In this document: positions 9,490 to 16,894 of the stretch, in pieces
Numbering within the stretch: the first letter of the stretch is position 1
Layout: each line of letters begins with the position of its first letter
Source of the DNA: Centipeda artemidis DSM 19719
GTDB lineage: Bacteria > Bacillota > Negativicutes > Selenomonadales > Selenomonadaceae
DNA: 64,000 nucleotides
NCBI RefSeq assembly: GCF_000426665.1
Contig: NZ_AUFU01000009.1
Span: forward strand, 1-64,000
Direction: 5' to 3'
The notes under the pieces: generated by a model
Database searches by the model: none
What the model saw: the letters and a program-made list of their open reading frames with translations, nothing else
What the model was told of the DNA's origin: nothing
Made by a program: the position numbers and the translations under genes

Positions 9490-10484
9490 CGGATGCGCCC
9501 CTCTGCCCGCAGCGTCGCCTCCGCCATCGCCGCCGTCTGCATTCCCTGCGCTGCACCGCTCATCATCACGGAGTCAAGCTGCGCATAATGTCCCTGCCGA
9601 ATCATATTGCGTACGGCAGTCGTCGCGCAAAGCGCTTCGATCAGCGCAACGCGCCCGCCGGACACGCACGGCAGGAGCTGCTGTGCAAAGATGCCTGTTA
9701 CCGTATCGGCAAATGCCGCACGCACGGCATCACGCACATCCGCCGGGAACATACTCTCCACGCGGAGCGCCGTCTGCGCAGCACTGCGTGTATGGAGCGT
9801 ACCGAGCACGAGCACCCCCGTCGCCGCCGCCGAAAGCGCCGCCTCCATCGTCTCACGGTCGCGGATTTCGCCGATGAGCAGGATATCAGGATCCTCACGC
9901 AGCGCGCTCCGCACGCCCGCCGGAAAGGATAAAAAATCGCGCCCAAGCGCTCGCTGACTAATGAACGAGCGCTTAGGCGCAAATATGTATTCCATCGGAT
10001 CCTCGAGCGTCACAATATGCGCCGCCCGCGTTTGATTGATCTCCTCGAGCAGCGCCGCAATCGTCGTCGTCTTGCCCGAGCCGGTCGCCCCGCAGACGAG
10101 TGCCAGTCCTTCACGTGCCGCAGCGAGCGCACGGAGCGAAGCGGGCATCCCGATTTCCCCAGGCGTACGAATCCGCGCCGGTAAAAGGCGAAACGCAAGC
10201 GCAGGAACATCCCGTACCCTGTATACATTTCCACGAAATCGACGTCCCTCGTACTGCCACGAAAAGTCCACATCATGCTGTGCGGCAAGTACCGCCTGCT
10301 GCCCCTCAGAGAGCATCGAGGCCGTCAGCACATGCATAAAGTCTGCGGTCGGCGTCATCTCCGCCGCACACAGCACACCGTCACAGCGCATTTGTACTCG
10401 CTGATGTGCAGAGACATGGAGATCCGACGCCTCCGCCGCGATTGCCCGCCGCAGGATTTTCTCCCATTGCATCTGCTCATCCAT
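9486..10484 (-). CDS. pilT: Type IV pilus retraction ATPase PilT
   Basis: A 332-residue GspE/PilT ATPase from the ATG at 10484 (MDEQMQWEKIL), chosen because GGGAGG lies seven bases upstream; a longer frame starts at 10505. It has the N-terminal domain with ASDLHVSAHQ, Walker A GATGSGKTTTIAAL, Asp box EDPMEYIF, Walker B ILIGEIRDRETMEAAL and the histidine box GTLHTRSAAQT. These define PilT, which powers pilus retraction and twitching motility. Start and pilB stop overlap by eight bases. Confidence 0.92.
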   Translation of the reverse strand: MDEQMQWEKILRRAIAAEASDLHVSAHQRVQMRCDGVLCAAEMTPTADFMHVLTASMLSEGQQAVLAAQHDVDFSWQYEGRRFRGNVYRVRDVPALAFRLLPARIRTPGEIGMPASLRALAAAREGLALVCGATGSGKTTTIAALLEEINQTRAAHIVTLEDPMEYIFAPKRSFISQRALGRDFLSFPAGVRSALREDPDILLIGEIRDRETMEAALSAAATGVLVLGTLHTRSAAQTALRVESMFPADVRDAVRAAFADTVTGIFAQQLLPCVSGGRVALIEALCATTAVRNMIRQGHYAQLDSVMMSGAAQGMQTAAMAEATLRAEGRIR

Positions 10485-11715
10485 AGAGCGCCCTCCCGAC
10501 TTCATCCAGAGTCGTTTCTCCTCTGATCACCTTGACCACGCCGTCCTGCCACAGCGTCTCCACCCCGTCCTCCGCTGCCGCCGCATAGAGCGCCGCTTTG
10601 TCCTCCTCCCGCAGGATTGCGCTGCGAATGCGTTCGGAGACGGGCAGCACCTCATGGATCGCCATGCGACCGCTATAGCCCGTGCCGCGACAATGCGCGC
10701 AGCCCCGTCCGCGTGTGAGTTGCAGTCCCTCCTGATAAAACGCGCCGAGCTGTGCCGCTTCTTTTTCTCCCGGTGTATAGCGCTCACGGCAGTGCGGACA
10801 GATACGACGTACCAGCCGCTGCGCAATCACCCCCGAGAGCGTCGCCGCAAGAAGATAGCGCGGCACGCTCATTTCCGCCATGCGAAAGACCGCCGACACC
10901 GCATCCTCCGTGTGCAGCGTCGAAAAGAGCGCATGTCCCGTCAGCGCGATACGCACCGCCATCTCCGCTGTCTCTCGGTCGCGGATCTCACCGAGAAGGA
11001 TCTTCTGCGCATCCTGCCGGAGCGCCGCGCGCAGTCCTGCGACAAACGTCAGCCCCGCCTCCGGGTTTACCTGTATTTGGCTCACCCCATCGATGCGCCG
11101 CTCCACAGGATCCTCGAGCGTCATGATATTACAGCTCACATCGCTGAGCGCCGCAATCGCCGCATAGAGCGTCGTCGTCTTGCCCGAGTTCATCGGTCCG
11201 CAGAGGAGGAGCAGCCCCGTCGGGCGACGAATCAGGCTTTCAAAAAGTGAGAGATTCCGCGCGGAAAAGCCCAACTCCGCACAACCGAGAAACCGCGCGT
11301 CCGCATCCATAATGCGCACAACCATCCGCTCACCGTCCATAACGGGAAGCACCGCAACACGCATATCCACAACACGCCCCTCATGCGAGTGGGAGAGCTT
11401 ACCATCCTGCGGGCGGTTGCGCTTTGCCGTATCGATGCCCGCCATCACCTTGAGTCGCGCAATCACGACGGGCGCGAGCTCTCTTGGCAGATGCGGCGCA
11501 ATTTCCCGCAGCAGCCCGTCCACACGCAGGCGGATACGCATCCCGCCGCCCTGAGGCTCGAGGTGGATGTCCGTCGCCCCCTCGGAAAGCCCGGCTCCTA
11601 GAATCGCGTTCACGAGCGCAACAACTGGACTACCCTGTGCCCCACCCTCACGAGTGCCGGCGCGCAGATCACGCATCGCTGCCGCCACAAGTCTCTCCGG
11701 AAACACTTGCTCCAT
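10477..11715 (-). CDS. pilB: Type IV pilus assembly ATPase PilB/GspE, short form
   Basis: A 412-residue secretion ATPase: N2-type domain (GATDIHLEPQGGGMRIRLRVDGLL), Walker A LCGPMNSGKTTTLYAA, Asp box EDPVERRIDGVSQ, Walker B ILLGEIRDRETAEMA, and a tetracysteine zinc motif (CPHCRERY and CAHCRGTGYSGR). It lacks most of the N1 domain that makes typical PilB about 550 residues long, so it is a naturally short form or 5' truncated; no in-frame upstream coding was found before the truA stop 14 bases away. It should drive pilin polymerisation with PilC. Confidence 0.9.
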   Translation of the reverse strand: MEQVFPERLVAAAMRDLRAGTREGGAQGSPVVALVNAILGAGLSEGATDIHLEPQGGGMRIRLRVDGLLREIAPHLPRELAPVVIARLKVMAGIDTAKRNRPQDGKLSHSHEGRVVDMRVAVLPVMDGERMVVRIMDADARFLGCAELGFSARNLSLFESLIRRPTGLLLLCGPMNSGKTTTLYAAIAALSDVSCNIMTLEDPVERRIDGVSQIQVNPEAGLTFVAGLRAALRQDAQKILLGEIRDRETAEMAVRIALTGHALFSTLHTEDAVSAVFRMAEMSVPRYLLAATLSGVIAQRLVRRICPHCRERYTPGEKEAAQLGAFYQEGLQLTRGRGCAHCRGTGYSGRMAIHEVLPVSERIRSAILREEDKAALYAAAAEDGVETLWQDGVVKVIRGETTLDEVGRALYG

Positions 11716-11729
11716 GGCGTCCGCCCCTT

Positions 11730-12527
11730 TCAGTCCGGCACATCCGTGCGCCCCGCATAGTCTACATGGAGCAAATAAAGCCCGCAGGCGGGCGCCGTTG
11801 GGCTTGCCAAACGCCGATCGTGCGCTGCAAAAATCTCGGTGAAACGGTCCGTAGAAATACGCCCCAGCCCCACATGAACGACCGTGCTCATGATATTGCG
11901 CACCATATGGTAGAGGAACCCGTTTCCGTGCATATAGCAGGAAAGCTGCCCGCCCTCCTCATCGAGACGGATCTCATCCAGCGTGCGCACAGGCGACATC
12001 GGCGCGCCCCCCGCTGCACGAAACGAACTATAGTCGTGTGTGCCGACAAGCAGCCTGAGCACCGCACGCATAGCCTCCACATCGAGTGGACGAAAGATCT
12101 GCCACGCATAATTGCGCGTAAACGGATTCGGTACCGTACACCGCTCAATGCGGTAAAGATACGCCTTGCCTGTCGAAGAGTGGCGTGCACTAAAATCCCG
12201 TCCCGCCTCCCACGCCGCCGTCACCGCAATATCGGGCGGCAGGAGTCCGTTCACCGCACGCGGCAGCTGCGCAACCGGAATCCGCCCGTCCGTGAAGAAA
12301 TTAACCACCTGCCCATAGGCGTGTACGCCCGTATCCGTACGCCCCGCCGCCGCCAGCTCCACCGGTTCCCCGCAGACCTCCGCAAGCACCTTTTCCAGCA
12401 CATTTTGTACCGCAACAACAGGCAGTGATTGTCGCTGAAACCCATGGTAACGCGTACCGTCATAGGAAAGGCGCAGTGCGATATTACGCGCACGTGCCTT
12501 CATTATCTCCACATGCTCAGGGCGCAA
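11730..12527 (-). CDS. truA: tRNA pseudouridine(38-40) synthase TruA
   Basis: TruA of about 260 residues. Motifs: LRLSYDGTRYHGFQRQ, the catalytic aspartate in AAAGRTDTGVHAYGQVVNF, and FLYHMVRNIM near the C-terminus. It isomerises uridines in the tRNA anticodon arm. The start is ambiguous: TTG 12527 has GGAGG eight bases upstream, while ATG 12503 gives a family-like start (MKARARNIALRL) with only a tight GGAG. The gene overlaps the ecfT end if TTG is used. The pairing with ecfT is common in Firmicutes next to the ribosomal protein cluster. Confidence 0.93.
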   Translation of the reverse strand: MRPEHVEIMKARARNIALRLSYDGTRYHGFQRQSLPVVAVQNVLEKVLAEVCGEPVELAAAGRTDTGVHAYGQVVNFFTDGRIPVAQLPRAVNGLLPPDIAVTAAWEAGRDFSARHSSTGKAYLYRIERCTVPNPFTRNYAWQIFRPLDVEAMRAVLRLLVGTHDYSSFRAAGGAPMSPVRTLDEIRLDEEGGQLSCYMHGNGFLYHMVRNIMSTVVHVGLGRISTDRFTEIFAAHDRRLASPTAPACGLYLLHVDYAGRTDVPD

Positions 12528-13332
12528 GATACGAGCCTCCAAGACTCACGGCACAAACACCCGCCGCCCCAGTCAAAAAGATCGCAACCGCCGCGTAGTC
12601 GAGCCGCCCTATGCGCATCTCCTTCATCCGCGTACGCCCCTCGCCACCCTGATAGCACCGTGCCTCCATCGCAAGTGCCAGCTCGTCCGCCCGGCGAAAC
12701 GCCGAGAGGAATAGCGGCACGAGAATGGGCACAATCGCGCGCATTCGCCGCAGAATATTCCCCTGTTCGAAGTCCATCCCCCGCGCTTTCTGCGCCTTCA
12801 TAATGCGATCCATCTCCTCAAGAAGCGTCGGCACAAAGCGCAGCGCGATCGTCATCATCATCGAAAGCTCATGCACCGGCACACCTACACGCCGCAGCGG
12901 CGACATCAGCGCCTCCAGCCCATCTGTCAGACGCAGCGGACTCGTCGTCAGCGTGAGCAGCGTGCTCAGCAAAATGAGAAGGATCAGGCGCAATCCGATA
13001 TAGCCGCCGCGTGCAAGCCCCTCCCACGTCGCCATCAACACACCAAGCCGAAACGCTTCCTCCCCCGGCGTCATAAAGAGATGAACAAAGAAGGTAAAGA
13101 CAACAATCCACAGAATCGGACGAACCGAGCGCAGCTGCATCATCAGAGGCACACGAGACATCACCATCAGAACACCAACTGCGACGGAGAGGACGGCAAA
13201 TCCCGCCGGATTTTCCACAAAGAAAATAAGCAACAAGAACCCGATCAGTAAGAGGATTTTTACACGCGCATCCATGCGGTGCAGGAACGAATCCCCCGGT
13301 AAATATCTGCCGATTTGAATATCGTGAAGCAA
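12517..13332 (-). CDS. ecfT: Energy-coupling factor transporter transmembrane protein EcfT
   Basis: A 271-residue integral membrane protein with the EcfT start (HDIQIGRYLPGDSFLHRMDARVKI), several hydrophobic spans and the two coupling-helix motifs of the ARG type (KAQKARGMDF; LALAMEARCYQGG). EcfT joins two EcfA ATPases to exchangeable vitamin-binding S components. The start is a TTG with at best a weak, over-spaced GGAG, and no ecfA gene lies upstream: a degenerate CRISPR region begins about 50 bases away. The partner ATPases must be encoded elsewhere. Confidence 0.92.
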   Translation of the reverse strand: MLHDIQIGRYLPGDSFLHRMDARVKILLLIGFLLLIFFVENPAGFAVLSVAVGVLMVMSRVPLMMQLRSVRPILWIVVFTFFVHLFMTPGEEAFRLGVLMATWEGLARGGYIGLRLILLILLSTLLTLTTSPLRLTDGLEALMSPLRRVGVPVHELSMMMTIALRFVPTLLEEMDRIMKAQKARGMDFEQGNILRRMRAIVPILVPLFLSAFRRADELALAMEARCYQGGEGRTRMKEMRIGRLDYAAVAIFLTGAAGVCAVSLGGSYLAP

Positions 13333-13386
13333 ATCTTACCACACTCCGGTTCTTGTTGCCTATAATAATGTCGTTTCTATAATATC

Positions 13387-13850
13387 GTTTGAATCCATGC
13401 TGTTGTTAGGGCGACACGATACACTCTCGCTCTTGGTCTCAACGGATCGGCAATGTTTCAATCCACGCGATTCAACACAAGTTGCAACATCGCCGCCTCA
13501 AAAAACAAGCGCCCTCATCTTGGATATGACGATAGTATATCATACATAACGCAAAGGTACAAGTGTTTCAATTGCTATTCCCATAAAATTTTCAAAATCA
13601 ATTGAAAAGTTCTCATGAATTTTAATCTGCGTGACTGTGTCAAGTGAAGCAAGATTTTGTAGGCAAATCGTAGACAAATCTACAAGTGCCAATCCACGCA
13701 CTCGTCGGCGCGCGACCGTGCGAAGCAAATAACGCCCCAACCTGCAGATGGTTTCAATCCACACGCCGCATGCGCGGCGCGACCGTTCCAGCTCCGCCCC
13801 ACGCGCCTTGAGCTGTCGTTTCAATCCACACGCCGCATGCGCGGCGCGAC
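13387..13850 (-). CRISPR. Degenerate type I-C CRISPR array of the second locus
   Basis: Two identical 33-base repeats lie at 13751-13783 and 13818-13850 (stem CGCCGC/GCGGCG, ends GTTTCAATCCAC and GCGAC), separated by a 34-base spacer. A third, 31-base decayed repeat at 13686-13716 is separated by another 34-base spacer (13717-13750). Older remnants sit at 13387-13415 and 13455-13487. Between 13488 and 13685 no repeat is recognisable. Repeats decay with distance from the leader side (13851), as expected for an array no longer acquiring spacers. Confidence 0.88.
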
Positions 13851-14012
13851 GCAAAAGGTTCCATGGAAGGTTTCTTTTGCCACATATTCGTGGGTATTAC
13901 TTGCCACAAATATGTTTTTTCTCACCGTTTTGTCCCACAGCCCTCCTTTGATACGGTATTCCTCTTATATTTTATTACGGTATTTTCTGTTCACTCCACG
14001 TTCGCACACATA
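13851..14012 (-). promoter_or_regulatory. Diverged copy of the CRISPR leader
   Basis: This stretch aligns through its whole length with the active leader at 34-206: both share TTGCCAC, a GGGT-TTACT block, GCCACAAATA, CCCTCCTTTG, TATATTTTAT and TTTTCTGTTCACT/TTTTTGTTCACT, in the same order and orientation relative to the last repeat. It ends where cas2 would begin; a short cas2-end-like match (CATAAAGA) follows, then similarity is lost. Confidence 0.8.
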
Positions 14013-14164
14013 AAGAGTTACTCTAATAAAACCTATAGCAGTTTTTCCCAACACTTCATCTGCCAAACTACTAGAAAGAGATTCCCAGTATATCGGCATT
14101 CCTCCCCGCCCGCCCGCAGGGGATGCTCTCTACCCGAGGGTTCGGTCGCTCGGCGCACATTATA

Positions 14165-14570
14165 TCTGTCCTTCAGTTTAAGTACACCCTCTAGCGCATA
14201 AAGTACGTTATCATCAAATATGTAGTCCTCGAGAGACTTCGCTATATCTACGCCGTCTTTTTTATGCCCGGTGACACCCCGATGCGCTTTTCCGATCGAT
14301 AAGACATTAGTTTTATTGTTGTGTTCGATCCAAAATAAAGTCGACGCATCTCTATTGTCCCCTTAAGACGCGCCGATGAGTCGTCGTTTTCAAACATTGT
14401 TCGTAATACCTCTTTGAGTTTCCATACAGCTTCTAGCTTCTTCGCTAAATCCGGTCTTTTCGGCAAGTCGTGCATTGATGCTCCCCTGCACTTTTGTATC
14501 CCCCAAAATCAGCACGGTATTTCATGCCCATGGAATCCGCACTTTTTATCTCTTCCTCATTTTTCTATGA
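14165..14570 (-). pseudogene. Broken cas7 (csd2) fragment of the second type I-C locus
   Basis: The minus strand matches the C-terminal half of the intact Cas7. The best frame (14248-14475) reads LKEVLRTMFENDDSSARLKG and TIEMRRLYF, corresponding to VKEALLTIFENDASSARPEG and SMEMNRFYW in the intact protein. Nucleotide similarity continues both sides in other frames: left to about 14165 (region of the intact 3' end) and right to about 14570 (GATGCTCCCCTGCAC, TTCATGCCCATGG shared). Several frameshifts and stops break it. No cas1, cas4, cas8 or cas3 remnant was recognised. Confidence 0.85.
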
Positions 14571-14670
14571 TACCATCTCCTTAAGTTTCTACACACGTTA
14601 TCACTCCGGAACCAATTATTGCAATTATTGATATCGCCTTATAGAAATATCCCATACCTTATCGCTCCGA

Positions 14671-14703
14671 TTTCAATCCACGCCTCTCGTTCGAGATGCG
14701 ACA
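14671..14703 (-). CRISPR. Solitary variant type I-C repeat
   Basis: A 33-base sequence with the conserved ends TTTCAATCCACGC and GCGAC but a different stem (TCTCG pairing with CGAGA). It stands alone beyond the cas7 fragment, with no second copy within 100 bases on either side. It looks like a remnant of a third array end, or of the far boundary of the decayed locus. Confidence 0.75.
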
Positions 14704-14735
14704 CCCACCCCGCATGCTTATGCGAAGCAGCGGCT

Positions 14736-14759
14736 CGTCTTTTCCACAAAAAAGACGAT
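14736..14759. terminator. Hairpin with T and A runs
   Basis: TCGTCTTTT and AAAAGACGA form a nine-base inverted repeat with a six-base loop just after the solitary repeat. It could terminate transcription entering from the right, or simply be part of the decayed region. Confidence 0.4.
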
Positions 14760-14828
14760 GCCCTACGCGTATTCTAGCATAGGTCAGAGACCAATGCAAT
14801 TTATCTTTGTCCGCATGGCGCCCATCAT

Positions 14829-14857
14829 TTGAAAGAAAGTACTTTTCCTGCTATAAT
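14829..14857 (+). promoter_or_regulatory. Sigma-A type promoter for the U32 gene
   Basis: TTGAAA (14829-14834), a 17-base spacer and TATAAT (14852-14857) lie about 75 bases upstream of the U32 ATG. This is a near-consensus housekeeping promoter and likely drives the downstream plus-strand genes. Confidence 0.75.
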
Positions 14858-14930
14858 CATCATAACATGGGAGAATAGCCCCCCCCTTTGACAGGAGCGC
14901 GTTCTCCGATCAGAAGGAGTAATTTTCACG

Positions 14931-16877
14931 ATGCTGTTACACCGTAAATCCGTCGAGCTGCTTGCCCCCGCCGGCACATGGGACGCCATGACCGCGGGCA
15001 TCGAAGCGGGCGCGGATGCCGTCTATCTCGGCGGCAAACATTTCAATATGCGGCTCCACGAGGGCGATTTCAATTTTGACGACGAGCGGCTGAAAGCCGC
15101 GGTCGAATACGCGCACGCGCACAACGTCGAGCTCTATGTCACGCTCAACAACCTCATCAGCAACGAGGAGCTGCCCGCGCTGCGCGATTACCTCGCGTAT
15201 CTCGACGAGATCCGCCCCGACGCGATCCTCGTGCAGGACTTTGCCGTGCTCCAGCTCGTGCATGAAATGGGCGTCAGCGTCCCGCTGCACACGTCCGTCA
15301 TGATGAATACGCACAACGAGCACGCGATTGAAAAACTCAAGGCATACGGCATCACACGCATCGTCGTCGGCCGCGAGATGACGCTCTCCGAACTCGCGCT
15401 CTTCCGTGAGCGCACGGGCATCGAGGTCGAGTACTTCATGCACGGCGACATGTGCATCTCCGAGAGCGGTCAATGCATTCACTCGGGCGTCCTCTTCGGG
15501 CAGAGCGGCAACCGCGGTCGCTGCATGAAAATCTGCCGCTGGCCGTTCGCCCTCATCGACGAGGAGACGGGCGCGGTGCTCGACGAAAACAGTACCGGAC
15601 CTTACAAGCTCGCACTCAAGGACATGTGCATGTACCGCTCCATCCCCGCGCTGATACAGGCGGGCGTCTATTCGTTCAAAATCGAGGGACGGATGCGCTC
15701 GCCCGAGTTCATCGCGCGGCTTGTCTCGACCTACCGCCGCGCCATCGACACGTACATCGCCGATCCGAACGGATACACGACGGACGAGGAGGGCTGGCGC
15801 ACGCTCTACGATAACCGCGTGCGCGACTATACGACGACGTTCGCCTTTGGTCAGCCGACTGCCGTCGACATCGGCATGACAGGCGAGCGCGAGCCGCGCT
15901 TTTTCAGCAAGGCGGTCGAGGAGGCGGGATTCGACGACGATGTACTCCGCGCAGAGGAGCCCATCCGTGCGCGCGAGCTGTCGGAACATCGTCTCAGCGT
16001 ACGCGTCGGCACACCCGCGGCGGCACGCGCGGCGATCGACGCGGGCGCCGATACGGTCTACGTCGGCGGCGAAGCGCTCCGCCCGAACCGCCCGTGGAAA
16101 CTCCGCGACTACGCGGAGATCGCGGACTACGCGGGCGGAAAGACACGCGTCGTCGCCCTCACGCCGCGTACGACGATGCGGCGCGAGTGCGGCGAGATCG
16201 AACAGTTTTTCACCGCGCTCCGCGATCTTCCCGTGGACGGCATCATGGTCGGCAACCTCGGCACACTGAAACTCGCGCGGTCGCTCACGACGCTCCCCGT
16301 GCAGGCGGATCACTCGTTCAACATCTTCAACCATCTCGCCGTTTCGTTCCTGCGGGAAAACGGTCTCACGATGGCGACAGCCTCCTACGAGCTCTCCTTC
16401 CGCCAACTGCGCGACATCGCGGAGAACGCCGTGCTCCCCATCGAAGCGGTCGTGCACGGCTCGTACGAGTCGATGATCTGTGACTACAACTTCCCCGCGA
16501 TGTCCCTGCCCGCCTACAGCGAGCTCTCGCAGCCGGAGGTCATGGATCGGCATTACGCCTTCCGCAACGAGGCGGGCGGCGTGCATTCCATCCGCATCGA
16601 CCAGTACGGACGCAACCACATCTACTTTGCAAACGACCTCTGTCTCTACCCCTACCTTAAGAAATTCATGGGGCTCGGCTCCCTGCGCATCGAGGCACAG
16701 GACTACAGCCCCGCGCTCACGGGCGAGATCGTCCACATCTACCGCGCCGCGCTTGACCGCCTTGCCACAGGTGCGGACGGATATGATGAAGCGGATTTTC
16801 ATAGGCTCAAAGAACTCTCCCCGCGCCCGCTCGGCATCGGCACCTACCGGTTCCGGCAGAGCAGAAATTCCATCTAA
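14931..16877 (+). CDS. U32 family peptidase-like protein (RlhA/TrhP-type RNA hydroxylation family)
   Basis: A 648-residue protein. The N-terminal U32 domain starts VELLAPAGTWDAMTAGIEAG, has LNNLISNEE, and the family signature EYFMHGDMCISESGQC followed by GNRGRCMKICRW; these cysteines are conserved in the family. A second domain (about residues 355-640) repeats the fold (VGTPAAARAAIDAGADTVYVGG). Large two-domain U32 proteins include RlhA and TrhP/YrrO, which hydroxylate rRNA or tRNA; a peptidase role is historical. The exact substrate here cannot be told. AAGGAG precedes the ATG. Confidence 0.88.
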   Translation: MLLHRKSVELLAPAGTWDAMTAGIEAGADAVYLGGKHFNMRLHEGDFNFDDERLKAAVEYAHAHNVELYVTLNNLISNEELPALRDYLAYLDEIRPDAILVQDFAVLQLVHEMGVSVPLHTSVMMNTHNEHAIEKLKAYGITRIVVGREMTLSELALFRERTGIEVEYFMHGDMCISESGQCIHSGVLFGQSGNRGRCMKICRWPFALIDEETGAVLDENSTGPYKLALKDMCMYRSIPALIQAGVYSFKIEGRMRSPEFIARLVSTYRRAIDTYIADPNGYTTDEEGWRTLYDNRVRDYTTTFAFGQPTAVDIGMTGEREPRFFSKAVEEAGFDDDVLRAEEPIRARELSEHRLSVRVGTPAAARAAIDAGADTVYVGGEALRPNRPWKLRDYAEIADYAGGKTRVVALTPRTTMRRECGEIEQFFTALRDLPVDGIMVGNLGTLKLARSLTTLPVQADHSFNIFNHLAVSFLRENGLTMATASYELSFRQLRDIAENAVLPIEAVVHGSYESMICDYNFPAMSLPAYSELSQPEVMDRHYAFRNEAGGVHSIRIDQYGRNHIYFANDLCLYPYLKKFMGLGSLRIEAQDYSPALTGEIVHIYRAALDRLATGADGYDEADFHRLKELSPRPLGIGTYRFRQSRNSI

Positions 16878-16894
16878 TTCAAAAAAGGAGCGAT

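Noticed and set aside
13563-13607. Possible further CRISPR repeat remnant starting GTTTCAATTG
   Set aside because: Only eight bases match the repeat and the rest is AT-rich; it is better explained by the TTTCAATTG/CAATTGAAA inverted repeat of unknown meaning.
13540-13854. 104-codon minus-strand frame across the degenerate CRISPR array
   Set aside because: It runs through repeats and spacers and has no ribosome binding site or domain.
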